From Cardiocondyla obscurior (Eukaryota > Arthropoda > Insecta > Hymenoptera > Formicidae): a stretch of 64,000 bases of DNA. The DNA is taken from positions 496,001 to 560,000 of the forward strand of contig NC_091877.1 in NCBI RefSeq assembly GCF_019399895.1, given 5' to 3'. Numbering within the stretch: position 1 is the stretch's first letter; every line of letters begins with the position of its first letter. The translations under genes and the position numbers were made by a program. Shown in pieces: positions 24,382 to 37,293 of this stretch. The notes below the pieces were generated by a model. It had not been told where the DNA came from. It ran no database searches and saw only the letters and a list, made by a program, of their open reading frames with translations.

Positions 24382-27172
24382 ATGAGTGCGGTCGTCGAGA
24401 AAACGTGAGCATTGTGTGCATTAGGTTTCACCGTCCTCGATCATAAACTATTCTTGATCCGATCTCGCCTTGTCTGCTGCCTAACCGGCGGCGCGTGATT
24501 CACAGTGTTACGTAACAATCAACCGGCCAGTCACACTGACGCGGCTACGCGAGTGCGTGGTGTTTAGACGACGTTTTTTTTTTTTCCCCTCTCTCGAACG
24601 ACCGCTGAAGCGTTCTCGCGTTAAAAACGAAAGTTCTCAAGTTTTAGGCTTTAATTTAAATTAATTTGAACGCGTAAAGTTTTGTGAAACTTGTCCCGAC
24701 AAACTCGAGGACAAAGAGAGATTCTTTCTTATTTATTTAACAAAGGAAATACTTGTGCACACCTGTGCATACTTGTACATGTTTTACAATCGCGTTTATG
24801 CTCGACAACGAGACAATGAGAAACGGTGTATCAAGAAGAATTTGTAATTAAGTTCGTGAAACTAATAATAGAAATAATTTACTTCTAATATATTTTTTAT
24901 TAATTTAATATACTTATGCGAGTCTTTTATTGTCACAAGTGATTATTATATTTTAAAATGCAGAAAGAATGAAATTATGTATTTATTCCGCAATATTAAG
25001 ATAACTTGGCATTTAAAAAATATTAAGTCAATGAAAAAAGAAAATTTTTTTTTTTTTCTTTAGTCAGAAACACACGAGCATTTTTTATGTAGATAAGGAA
25101 TAATTAAGGAAAGAACTAGAATAGATTTTAAATATATTAATGAATCCCAATAGACCGAATAAAAAATGGAAATAAAACGACTTTCGACTGACTCTTACCT
25201 GTTTTCAGACCCGGCGTGGAGTTCGCTCTCGGCGCTCTGTCGGCCGTGGGTGCTGGCTTCTTCACGAACCCCGTGGACGTGGTGAAGGTGCGGCTGCAGC
25301 TGCAGGGAGAACTCGAGGCGCGAGGCTCGTACACGAAGATATATAAAAACACACTGCACGCCGCGTACCTTATCGCCAAGCACGAAGGTGTGCTCGCCCT
25401 GCAGGCGGGACTTGTGCCTGCGCTCGCCTTCCAAGTCGTGCTCAACGGTATCCGACTGGGCGTATACAAGTCCGCTCAGCGTTACGAGTTAATCGTCGAC
25501 AAGCAAGGCAACACCGATATTCTGCGGACCACTCTGGTGTCTGGCATCGCCGGTTGTACCGGTGCCGTCCTCGGCAGCCCACTGTACCTGGTACCGTATG
25601 ACGAAATGTGCTCTATTTTGAATAAGATTGATCATAATGTTAATTAAAAAGAAACGTAGAATGTAAAATAAGAAAGAAAGCACGGTTTCTCGGAAGTATA
25701 CGCACACAAATGTCTTTAGACAATTTCTTTTTTTTTTGTAATAAAGATACAAGATATAAACATTTTTGCCTAGAAATGTAGATAATGAGAAAGAGAGAGA
25801 GTAATTGGTGCCTATGCAGCACGCAAATTACAATTAACTGGATTATCGTATAATATTTTTTTAGGTCAAAACGCAGTTACAAGCGCAATCTGCGCAATCC
25901 ATCGCCGTGGGCTTTCAGCACAATCACTCAGGATCGTGGGACGCCTTTAAATCCTTATGGATGGAGGGTGGCTTTGTGGCTTTATACAGAGGATGGAATG
26001 CCAGCATGCCGCGTGTATTCGTCGGCTCGGCGACGCAGCTGACCACCTTCGGATTAGCATCGGACTGGCTACGCTCGTTAAATGTAAGTAGTAGTCTCTA
26101 AAGAGCGATACCTTCTTTCCCACACTGAGGTCTTCAATTTTCTTCACCTGCTTTTATATTATAAAAAAAAAAATAATACCGATTACGTCTACTTCAATTA
26201 TAAAACTGGAAAGCATATCGAAAGCAATTACTCTTTTTCGACCTGGATATGTACGAAGGCACCGATTGGTGATTCAATAAACCTCAGTGAGAGACTCGAG
26301 GGTCACACTTGTCGGTGTAACGCAACGTAGGATTCTTAATTTCTTTCAGATATTTCCAGATCGCCCGATATTGCTAACCTTTCTGGCCTCCTTGATCGGA
26401 GGTAGCTGCGTGGCCGTCACCATGCAACCGTTCGACGTCCTGGCCACGCGATTATACAATCAACGTGAGTATACGTTGAAATAATCGCGTGTTGAAATTT
26501 GTTTAAGCGCGATTTACCAAAGGCCACGATTGCGTGTCGGCGTTAACTTGCAATCATAAACGCGACGGAAGTTAAACTCCACATGAGTCTTCATCGCAGA
26601 GCGAATTTATTCGGCAGAACGTCCCCATTTTTTTCGATAAAATATTACTTTTTGTCGCGCGTTTACCCGACACGTCTCACATAACGCATTAACTTGGCAT
26701 ACGCCACTATAAATACAAAGCGGTGACTATAAATACGATCCTAAGACGCGTAACTATAAATGTACCTCGTGTATAGAACTCGTAATAAAGTTTCTCGAAC
26801 GTAACGCGAAACACGCTCGATTAGCTAGAACATTTTCAGAGGATAAAAAGTTGTCCTTAACACTAGACTATTTAAATCTCGTAAAAAAAAAGCGTAGATT
26901 ATGCGTTTATTGCTATGTCTGAAACTCGACTGCTTATACTAAATTTTTTTTGAACGTATGCATACACAGAGACGGACGTTACCGGAAAAGGAACCCTTTA
27001 CAATGGACTCGGAGATGCGCTCGTCAAGATATTCCGCACCGAAGGTCTGACCGGCTTGTACAAAGGAACGTTTCCAACGTGGATGAGGATAGCGCCGCAT
27101 ACTGTTCTGTGCTTGGTGTTTTACGAGAAGCTGGATCAAGTGTACAGCAATTTTAGAACACGAGCCAAATGA
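24382..27172 (+). CDS. Mitochondrial carrier of the SLC25A34/SLC25A35 type
   Basis: Six-helix solute carrier of the inner mitochondrial membrane; the transported substrate of this subgroup is not firmly known. Five exons: 24382-24404, 25209-25590, 25865-26083, 26350-26464 and 26970-27172, coding for 313 residues. The first exon holds only eight codons (MSAVVEKT) and is supported by its phase-2 donor. Three carrier repeats are visible. Repeat 1 has PVDVVK (29-34). Repeat 2 has PLYLVK (132-137), where the usual acidic residue is replaced by Tyr. Repeat 3 has PFDVLATRLYNQ, where the usual basic residue is Ala. The second and third deviations, and the phrases LQLQGE, VKTQLQAQ and TRLYNQ, are characteristic of SLC25A34/35. 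The gene is convergent with the sugar transporter, with about 500 bp between stop codons. Confidence 0.93.
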
Positions 27173-27678
27173 TATTAGAGAGTTATGTATAAATTTTATA
27201 TATGTATATATAATAGATATATATGCAAAGCGGAAGTTTTATAGAATTTTTTCAAGAATGCCGAACAATAAATATTGCAAATCTATTCGGAATAAAATTG
27301 ATGTTACGTACTGGCAGTGATCTCTCGATTGCGGATAGAATTACGGACGTACGTTCGATATTGTATAAATGTAAAAATCTTTGCCGTGCTTATTCCAATG
27401 ATTCAATCGTCCTCGCGTGTGCACGAGATACTACTTTACGCTATCCGATATTTACGGAATAGAATATGTACAAATGGTCAATAGTGTATCAAATTCGTTC
27501 GCGTTTGAATTTCGCTAGAATAAATTACTCCCGGATCGAGAAGTTTCTCTTTACGAGAGTTCAACGCGATCGTATGAACTCTGTCGTGAGCAACGTACGA
27601 ATCGTCACTTGCGTCTGAGTATAACAACTTGTTGATTGCGTTAAAAAAATTGTATAAAAAGGACGTAGTCGAGTTATA
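27173..27678. other. Shared 3' flank of two convergent genes
   Basis: Holds the presumed 3' UTRs of the carrier (+) and sugar transporter (-). An AATAAA lies near 27266 and another (GGAATAAAATTG) near 27290-27296 on the plus strand. No other gene is seen. Confidence 0.5.
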
Positions 27679-30600
27679 TCAAGCGTTCGCATTGAGTTTA
27701 ACATTCGGTCTTGATTTGAAACCTTGAGTCATGGCTGCCGCTATATCTGTCGTGGTACGACCTAACGTTTCGGGCAAGTACACTCTGAAACAGATAATAA
27801 TTTCACGTCACGAATGCAGAATATCGCGCGTTGATTGATGATGATAAAAAAAAAAAAAAAAAATACTACGTACTGGTTTACTTGCACCAAGATCAGAATG
27901 ATTCCAGCGAAGATTAGGAAGACGTACGGGCCTATCGCAGCTTGTAACAAGGGAAACATCATCCCAACGATGAAATTTCCTCCCCAATTGAACACGCTGC
28001 CTAACGACATAGCGGCGGATCTAGGACCGACGTCAAATAATTCAGAGCCGATAAAAAATGGTATAGGACCGAGACCGATGCCGTAAAATATGACGTACGC
28101 TAACACTGTGACGGTGCAAACCCATGGCATGAAGGAAGCTTTGTGCTGTAAAAGAGACGTGGAATATCGCTTAATGTTGCAAAGACTCGTGTTACACCAT
28201 TAAAATATATTTAATACTGTTAATATTGTTTACTTACGATTAGTGCGATAGAGAGACGCAGAACAATAAGGCATCCTATGCATAAGTAACAGCTTAAGAA
28301 AAGTACTTTTCTTCTGCTGAATAACGACATTATCAGCACGGAGATAACTGCCATTCCAATGTTCGCGACACCAGTGCCTAGAGTCGCGTATTGAGCACCG
28401 GTAATTCCTAAACCAGCCCCGAGAAATATCGTATTCGAGTAGTAAAAAACAGCGTTAATGCCGCTGAGCTGCTGACCGAATTGCATGAAGCACACTAAGA
28501 ATAAAGGTAGTCTTACAGTCGGCTCTTTCAACACACGCTTGATATCCCACGTCTCGCTTGTTGATCTCATTGCTAGTTCCTCTTGCAAACTAGTAATCTC
28601 GCTTTGTAAAAGCATTATATCCATATTGCGTAAACGACTGAGTTCTAAAAGAAATCAAAATTCAAGATAAAAAAAAAGTAAAGGTAAAATATTGATAGAA
28701 AAACAATTTAAAATTTATAAATACGGATGATCTTCCGTGAAATATTTCACGTACCTTTAAGAGCCTTTCCCTGCTCTCCTCTAATTATGTACAGATACTT
28801 CGGACTTTCAGGCAAAACGATAGTCAGTAATAAGGCAACGAGGCAGAGTGGTGAGAAAGATGCAAGCATAATGTGCCAGGATTCCGGTGTACCTAGGACA
28901 TTTTCGAGCCCGGCGATCTGGCCCATCAGCACGCCGCAGGTGATGCCCAGCTGACATAAGACTCCGACGGCGCCTCTTAATTTCAAAGGCGCTATTTCTG
29001 TCATGTACATCGGGAGCAAAGCAGTAGCTAGACCGCCGGAAAGTCCTACAAATATTTATTCAAAAAAAATACATTACACGGAAATTCGAAAGTCGATGTG
29101 GAGAGAAAAAAAAAAAAAAAAAAATTGCTCGACTCACCGACGGCCACTCGACCAATGAGAAAAAGTTCAACCGAGTTCGTGACTCGCACGAGTAAAAACA
29201 GAACAGCTCCTATAATACCGCAAAGATTTCCAGCGCACAGCGCGTTTTTTCTTCCGAATTTGTCGCTGAGCCAGCTGGCGATTAAAGATCCTGATACACC
29301 TCCGATAAGGAAGATCGATACTACAGTGGACCATAGTATCTGGAGCTCGTAGCTCGACATTTGTACGTTGTACCTTTCTCGAATGCTATCGTTGCAAAAC
29401 GATTGCATAAGCTGCAAGTAATTATATAATAAATTATAATTTCAGGTAATATTGCGGTTGGTGGAATTACGTAATGGTTCTACTACGAACATGAGCAGGA
29501 TTGTTCATGACACCTATGTTATATCCTGCTGGCAATGCTGATCCCAGGCAGCAAGTCGCACCGCCCAGAACCAGCAACGGGGTCCATCCACCGGGATCGG
29601 CATCGTGTGTATTACACTCCTATCAAAGAAATTACAAGATCAGAAGTCAGCCACGCTGTGAGAAGAGTGTTCTTTCTTCTCTCCTTTTAAGTGAAAGGTG
29701 AATGGTTTATTACGCATAAAAAAATATTTATTCTGCGTAACAAGAGCAACAACTTTCAGAAAATTATCTCTGTTAAATCTTACGGAGCTACTTTTATTCT
29801 TTGCTCAGTAATTTAGTCGCTCAACAAATGTAAATGACATATGCTTCGTGTACATATAAATCGTAACGTAATTTATAAACGTCACTTGCAGCATCTGTCG
29901 GCACGAGTTTTCATAATAATATGGAGATGCGTGAAGATGAATTCTGATAAATTTATATTACGACCGACTTATACAATAGAGTCCTAAGATATCAGTTTTA
30001 CGTAACGGTTAGAAATAAAGAATAATGATAGTCTCGCTGGATTATATCGACGTAATTAATTGCAGCGAAATCTCCAATAAATATTTCTATTAATTTTTTT
30101 TTATTAATTTAATACCAGAAAAAAAAGGGAGTCTGATTTTTGGACATTTCGATATTTTTGATGTAACGTACGGACTTCACCAATCTCTTAAAAAAACCAA
30201 ATTTACGATATGTAAAATCAGAAAACCATACCGCTCACATAATTAAGCATCGTAAGCAATATGAAGTGTGTTCTGCCACCCTCGTAGACCAATCAGTGAT
30301 AACATGGAAAAGCCAGGACGGAATGATGGAACAAAATTCAATAAAACCACACACCATGGGCATACCTGTAAACTATTCAGATAGCCAACCATGCATTATT
30401 ATAAATTTATCAAAGAATCGGAATGTACCCTGCGACAGTTTGTTTTAAGAATATAAACGGTGCACTCGCGCGCACACATACATAGAGACTCGTAAAAAGG
30501 AATGCCACACGAGAAATTCGCTGACGCAAAAACTTTCGTGAAATATTTTTTTGCATACAAGACGTCGATTTTTGAAAGAGCGCTCGTTATATACAAGATA

Positions 30601-31117
30601 CTTATTCTAATGCAACAGTATTTTGCTGTAAAAACCAAACACCGTATACCAAAGCCTGTACCACTCGCAAAAGAATATACAGGCAACTATGACTGTATCA
30701 ATAATTATTTTTTTAAAGTTTTGAGAAATAATATTAACCCCTTGACGTCCCAACGAATTACAGATAACTTTCTAATTGCGATCTATAACACAATATTCTA
30801 TATATTCTAATCAATATAAATAACAGATAATTTGCATTTCTCTAACATTTTAATTTTTTTTACAGAAACATTTCGGATCCAAAGAGTTAAGCAGTGATCA
30901 ACGAGAAAAAAAAAATAAAATAAAATACTTGCGGTCGAGGTTTTAAATATCTAAACCTGGGTCAAAATGGGAAAGTTAATTTTAAACACGACACCAGGCT
31001 GCGATGGAAAAGAAAAGCAAGAGTGGCAAGACTTACGGACTTCCGCGGTTCCCCGGCCAACGATTTCACCTTTGACACATCGATGCACAGTGCGGACGCG
31101 TCGGTCTCTGCAAGCAT
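27679..31117 (-). CDS. Facilitated glucose transporter, GLUT/SLC2 type
   Basis: Major-facilitator sugar transporter of the plasma membrane. Seven exons, in gene order: 31117-31037, 29619-29491, 29411-29138, 29045-28755, 28644-28238, 28145-27874 and 27784-27679, giving 519 residues. Family motifs appear in order: GYNIGVMNNPA in TM1, DKFGRKNA after TM2, PMYMTEIAPLKLRGAVG, PESPKYL, the TM7 motif QQLSGINAVFYYSN (typical of GLUT1-4-like members), SRRK, GPIPFFIGSELF, NFIVGM and LPETLGRTTTDI. The first exon (MLAETDASALCIDVSK...) was chosen because it is in phase 0, ends in a strong donor (GTAAGT) and precedes the phase-0 exon at 29619. It is the least certain part. The donor after NPAH (GTTCGT) is non-consensus but is the only one that keeps the frame. 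Closest relatives are probably GLUT1-like rather than trehalose transporters. Confidence 0.88.
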
Positions 31118-32173
31118 AAGGAAACGTTTGTACCGCGAGCAACCTCCACATCGAGTCGCGGACACGTGGACGCGTCCGAGATCGCGCGGCCAAGTGCATG
31201 TGAACGTGCAAAACGTTTCCCGAGGGGTGAGATGACGACGCGGTCGCATTTGCAGCCGGTTCGCCACATCCCGCAGAGATCGATCCAAATGACGCGTGAG
31301 AGGGTGGAAATAGCGCCGCGGCGTCGCATCCCCCGGATTCACCGATTCAATTTTCCTCCCTCGCCCGAGAATCCGGAGGCGCTCGCGAAAGAGGAAAGGC
31401 TGGCGGGAGTGAGTTTACCTATCGTCATGCCGCGACACGTGTCGCGGGCACCACTGACGATGACCCGTAGTGGACGGAAACGTTCTCCACTGTCGCAGAA
31501 TACGTGCGTCGGATTAGGTTGGGGTGGAGAACGTCGCGCCGTAGGCGCCGCGCGTCGTTCAACCCTCCCCGTTCGCTAGGGGTGATAATTGCATGCATCC
31601 TATACTCGACAATGTTCCACGTTTCTTACACGCAGGCTATTTAACTTTTAAATCAATTGGCATCGCGTGACGAGGTTGTATTTAAAACAATCTCGAATTA
31701 TTAGACTTAGAAAGACGTAACTTTCATTATAGTTTTTTTTTTAATTTAATCGGTTAAATTAGGAATACTGTACTGTTTTATTAATGTGGGTAGAGTTATT
31801 ATTTTTTTTGTTGGATTATAAAATTAATGCAATGATTGAAAATTTATTTTTATATTCGCGTTGTGTTATACATTTTTTCTGTTGTTCTTAAATTATTAAA
31901 ATAATTAATTTTGCGCGTGGACGAACAAGATAAAGATATAGAAAAAAAGGAAAAATGTAGAAAATAATAAATATTTTACTTTGAGGAATAAGACTAGTTT
32001 ATGATAAATTTTAGTTCTCAGATTCTCGACTTGTAAATTTTAAAGCTTGGGCAAGTAGATCAGCCAAGATGCATTCTCGTCCGTTCAGATCGTTCCGATT
32101 TTTTTTTTCTCATTTCCTTCACTTCCTCCGCTAGTTCTCGAACACGAGACGACGTTCTTAAGGTTAGCCGATA
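31118..32173. other. Upstream region of the sugar transporter
   Basis: GC-rich from about 31.1 to 31.6 kb, as expected for the promoter and 5' UTR of the minus-strand transporter, then AT-rich. No separate gene is supported. Confidence 0.4.
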
Positions 32174-32553
32174 TATAGGGTGTCTAGAATAAAAACCTTA
32201 GTCTTATTTTTTTCTCAAATCTTTAAGAGTTTTCAACGAAAAAAAAAAAAAAAAAAAGTAATCGAGAAGTAATTAAATAATATTTTTAAACTAAATTTTT
32301 ATTAAAACAAATATCTTTTAAACATCACTAAGTAAAATAAATCTTTGGAGCATTAAAAAAATTAATTTACATTTTTTTTGTTTTATTTTTTTTAGTATCA
32401 TCTTCTACATCTATCAAACTTTAATTACCGCTAATTATCTGCTTGCAGTATGAACGTAAAAGCAGAAGAAATTAATTTCTGAATATGCAAGATAAAAGAA
32501 AAAGTGTTTAATGCATTTCATGAGATAAAGTTTATATTCCTGTACACCCTGTA
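32174..32553. mobile_element. Possible non-autonomous DNA transposon with TAYAGGGTGT ends
   Basis: The left end reads TATAGGGTGTCTAGAATA. The reverse complement of the right end reads TACAGGGTGTACAGGAATA. The ends match over about 17-20 bases with few differences, and TA lies at both borders. The interior is AT-rich and non-coding. The imperfect arms leave some doubt. Confidence 0.45.
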
Positions 32554-32779
32554 AGTCGTACTCTCGCGTTCTTGCGTGGCTACACGAACACGCTGGCATG
32601 TGTAAACAAAGCATGACTTGCAAGTCAATAGAATTCCTGTCGATCCATAATTAACGTTCAACAACGAGTAAATATAACGTTACGAAACAAATCTCTAGGT
32701 GTAAGGTTACATCGCCGCTGCATCTTGATTGCTCAGTGTTTAAACTCTGCATGTCTCTTTTCGACATTTAAAATTTAAA

Positions 32780-32879
32780 TGTACAAGATGTCTGGTTGCA
32801 TAGTATTAAGTTCTTAAAGATAGATAGAATTCCAGTCGACAAGAAAGTCCCGTACCTGCTCAACCAGACATCTTGTACA
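32780..32879. repeat. Perfect 19-bp inverted repeat, 100-bp stem-loop
   Basis: TGTACAAGATGTCTGGTTG at 32780-32798 is exactly complementary to CAACCAGACATCTTGTACA at 32861-32879, separated by 62 bases. The loop shows no clear extra pairing. Confidence 0.85.
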
Positions 32880-35287
32880 AACCTGTTGCGGGGACCACGA
32901 GTGGAACCTGCATATTTCAAGATTTACGTTTTCTTTTTCTTTACTAATAACTGCGGAGTTAACTCTGCGAATCGAATGAACGGTCTACTTGTTCTTGATG
33001 TCACACGAGAAGTTTGTCTAGGTCTAGGTCAAGGAATATCGTTATCATCATTGCATTAATAAAAAATATATAAGAAGCATATGCGAATGACTAAATTTTA
33101 ATTAACCGAACGAAACAATGTAAAAATAAACAAGCGATAGATTTTTCCAATGATTCGTTAGACATAAAGTTAAGCTTCGTCAGCGCTGAGCGTTTCTTAC
33201 GACGTTTAATCTGTAAAGTACCGCAAAGTCGGATACAAAGAGCGTTGCGTCGGCGCCTCGGTTCTCGTCATGAAAATTCGTGGAGCAAAAATAGAACGTC
33301 CTCGCACGTGCACCGTGGTGCATGAGACGCACAATTGTGATGCGCTTTCGTTGCCACGAGTTCTCCAATTGCAAGGTAAATTACGTTGATACGTGGGAGC
33401 GAACGCGACGAAATAAAAACGACGATCCCGCATGACGCGCCAGGGTTCAAAGAATAAATATGTGACGTTCTTTAAACGAGTTTTGCGTAAAAATAACACT
33501 TGGAGCTCGCGGTGTGGCGACAAAACTCGCGTGCTTATCGCCTGCAGCGAATGACGTCATTTGCAAGATTCCGATGTCAACGTGAAAAGTATTTATGACG
33601 TTTTTATGAAAATTAACGGGAAAAATTTTTGTTAACAAGCGTCTATTAATCTGAAACGTACGGCGGCGCATTTTATGAAATTTTTTTGTTCCAACGAGCT
33701 CGTCGATTTTCAGTTCTTTGCGGTATGTAAAGTTCCTTATGGCGTTCTTGTTTCGTGTTTCAACTCCAAGACGTACCTTGGTTCTCGTCCATATCTTTTA
33801 TAGTTCAACGCACGAACGGAGTTCACTTATTGTTAGTCGCGGCCGCTCGAGATTTTCAAGAGCACACGCAGTATCAACCGCTGTCGACGTAGACTGCAGT
33901 ACGACTAACCGCTGTTGCGGTTCTTTGCTTTCAACCGCCGTCACGGCCACGAACGTTGGCCGGCGATAGCGATCGGAACAGTTAATACCGCTGTTCCGTT
34001 TGATTTAGACATAGCGTACAAAGGCAACGTTCGCGCACATATCTGACATAAAACGGCGCGTGCAGAGACTGCATGGGAACTTACTTTAAGAGATCTAGAG
34101 TGCAAGCCTGAGTTTGAACGAGAATTTTAATTAAAAATCTACAATGTAAGTGGAACAAAAATATAATATCAAATTTTTTCTTTTAAATTATTATAATACG
34201 GATTTATAATTAATGATATTTTTTAATGAAGAACTATCGACGCCTTGTAATTAATGACGTGTCGGGTTTCTAATTTCATAGCTAATTAACGATAACTATG
34301 CACGCATGTTAACAAAAAAATTTACTTTACCGCTTGAGGACATAGAAAGCAACTAATGCTTTCGCGAGATAATGCTTTATGTAAAAAAAAAGAAAAAAAA
34401 ATTTATTTATCAATTATGTCGAGTGTTATTTATGAATCTTGCGAATACTTTGCAAGCATTAGTTCGATCAGTATGCAATCATGTTCATGTATCGATGCGT
34501 GATTAATATGATTTTATATTTGTAAGCAGTTTGCAGTTCGTCTTTCTTCAGTTTTTTTTTTTATTAATTTCGTCAGTCATACTTATTCATGACAAATGCA
34601 CGATCGTGGCGAAATGCGATACAATCTCAATAAAAAATAAAAAAAAAATTACATTTATGCTAAAACGAGGATTTTAATTCTTTGCGAATGACGTAAAAGA
34701 TATACGTCGGAAAAATAAGTCTTCGAAATACACAAGTGCATCTTGTGTTCTTTTACATTTTTTTTTATAGAATTTTTATTTACGTAATCCGAAAGAGTAT
34801 CGCGATATATTGTTAATTGCGTTATTAACGGTAGAACAATCAATGTTAAAGTAATATTTTTAAATTTTACATTAAGAGATGCTTTTATTGAAATTTTCAT
34901 TTACTTTTGTCGAGATAAAAGCATTGATATATATTCCCTTGCTAATTTTAATTGATCCTTGCTTTCACTTATATTGTTCTAGATACGATATCTATACAGA
35001 TATCAATGTACTAATTAATTGTTAATTATTAGCTCCAGTATTAAGACACTCGTATGTTTTATATAGTACAACGCATTAATATAATACGTAATATTTTTCC
35101 ATTTAATTTTTTTTATTTCTCTACGACTAAAGGCAAGCTGAACTTTGCTGTTTTACCACATATTCGTAAATTCGACTATTTCCCGAATTCGCTGAATATT
35201 TAGTTCCGACGTCTGTGATTAGATGGCATTATCAATTAGATAAGAACGAATACCTTATGAGTAACGAAGATAGGATACGTTCTTAGC
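32880..35287. other. Intergenic DNA with no supported gene
   Basis: Mixed composition, GC-richer from about 33.2 to 34.1 kb and otherwise AT-rich. I find no exon with both splice and family support on either strand. Confidence 0.45.
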
Positions 35288-35352
35288 ATATCCCCGAACC
35301 CACAACTCCAATTTTTCTGTTATACCGACGTTGTGCAAGTTCGGGGATATGT
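35288..35352. ncRNA. Candidate microRNA-type hairpin
   Basis: The arm CATATCCCCGAAC (35288-35300) pairs perfectly with GTTCGGGGATATG (35340-35352). After a small asymmetric internal loop, CACAAC (35302-35307) pairs with GTTGTG (35331-35336). That makes a stem of 19 paired bases with a terminal loop of about 23 bases. Size and shape fit an animal pre-miRNA, but I do not recognise the mature sequence and strand cannot be decided. Confidence 0.4.
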
Positions 35353-37218
35353 ATCATTAATCATAATTAAAAATTCCACATTATCTTCCTCGATCCTTAT
35401 TGCGTACTTATTCGGTCTAAATTTAAATGCCTGAGCAACGTAATTAATATTGTTAACAAGTTTCGTAGGTAATGCAATTTTTAATTTTTTTATTTTTTAC
35501 ATATTTTACTTCAAACTGACCGGAAAGAAGTAGACTAGTGTACGCACTTTAAACGTGCGAAAGGATTTTTTATTTCGTGCAGCCAATTCGAAATAAATTG
35601 AAGACTACGAATGGGTGGTAAAGCAGGAAGGTTCCTCTTAATCGTTCGTCGCGGAGATATTTGTCGCCCGAGATGAGAAGTCTTTGTCCCCGTTCCGCGA
35701 GATTTACAACGCTGGACCCTCGTGGACCTCGGACACGTCGCGAGAGCTTGATCGATTTACTGCTCGCCCATGGCCGGCCGAGTAAATCTTTTTTACGAAC
35801 GGTAATTATTTCTACTATATCATCCATCCAATAGCCGCGTGTACGAACGCGTTTATTTTAACGCCCGGCATATTTCACGGATTTGTTAAAATCGCAAGCC
35901 GTTCCGCCGCTCGTATCTTCCGTTTATTGCGTCTCGGAATTTGGCCCGCGTTATTCTCAGCCGCGCAAATCTGCAACCGTACACCACCGAGATTAAGGCT
36001 TCGGTTCGAAGGTGAGGAGGACTTTTTACAACGTTATTTCGCCGTTCGACGAGCAACGTCGAACGGGATAAATGTAGGGATTCCGGAGGAATCAATTTCC
36101 CACCCGTATGACGACTAGATTTTATTTTCGGGAAACTGCGCTCTTTCTCCGTCCCTAAATCGTACGATCCGCGCGTGGCGTTTAAACATTGTGGGAGTAT
36201 TTTTTGGCACTGCACCCGAACTATGGGCCATTGTGCAAAATCCTGGGAAGATGCCAATGTAATACTTGATGTAACGTGAATTTATTGTTGTATACATTAC
36301 TGTCGCAAATAAACAAACCGCGATCGTCACTCTTCGCGCGTTCTCCGCTGCGCTCGTTTTGTCGTCGGGATAACGTGATTTAGGCACGTTATTCATAATA
36401 TCAATTTGGAAAGCGAGCTACTTTACGTGGCCGGACAAAAATAAATACCGATCTGTAATCGAAAAGAATTTAGAATGCCTGACGATCGCCTTGACATGAT
36501 TGTCCAGTTCCAAAATGCACGAGTGTTTCGTTCTGAAAATATCGTTTTTAAAAATACACAAACTTTTTTCTGGCCTCGAGTCAGAGTCTCGGAAGCCGAA
36601 TAAACAGAACGGAAAAGTAAATTAAACGTTTAAATCGGAAAAAAAAATGTTGGTAGTCCAGCGCGAAAGAAAAGGGAGGACCGTGTTTGAAGTGCTGGAT
36701 TATCAATCGGCAAAATTCCTTAAGATTTCAAATCGTTTATTTTACAAGACGTCGCTCGTCTTGTAAATCCGCTAAATTTCGGATTTGAAGATCGCGATGA
36801 AGCGTGGGCCACGTCAACGGGAGTAACTGCGTCCTCAGCACGATTCTATTTTTTTCGCGGGTGCATCGGGTGCGAGGAGAGCGAAACGGAGAGGGAGTGA
36901 CGCAATTCTCGTTTCGCTCTCGCGAGTCATACGTGCGTGGACGCGGCGGGCGCGACGTGGAGGGACCGGGCCGAAAGAGTGGAGTCCAAGGCAAAGAAGA
37001 AGAAGAAGCGGTGCCGAGGCTTAGAGAACCAGAATCGCACGAACCTCCATCGCGGCCGCATCGCCGTCGCGTATCCCTTTCCCTTAATCGCACGCGCGCG
37101 CAAAGAAGAAAAGAAGAAGGAAGAAAACGCGCCCCCCGATTAAGTTTCCGATTCTACGATCGACTTTAACTGATTCGGTAACCTTTGAAAGAAAATCGAA
37201 GAGACCGGCAAAGCAGCC
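35353..37218. other. Upstream region of the myofilin-type gene
   Basis: No gene is supported. The last 400 bases are GC-rich with purine runs and presumably contain the promoter and 5' UTR of the muscle gene. Confidence 0.4.
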
Positions 37219-37293
37219 ATGGTTTACGAGAGCGACTTCTACACGACCCGGCGACCCTACTCGCGGCCCCTCGCCTCCTCATACACCGTCACG
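37219..37293 (+). CDS. Mf: Common first coding exon of the myofilin-type gene
   Basis: The ATG sits in a good context (CAGCCATGG). It encodes 25 residues, MVYESDFYTTRRPYSRPLAS followed by SYTVT, and ends in phase 0 at a GTCAGT donor. Every candidate second exon downstream begins in phase 0, so this exon can join each of them in frame. Confidence 0.8.

Noticed and set aside
30961..31342. Longer N-terminus for the GLUT gene from upstream in-frame codons
   Set aside because: The frame is open upstream of 31117, but the extra sequence is Arg-rich and unlike a GLUT N-terminus. The ATG at 31117 gives a normal length.
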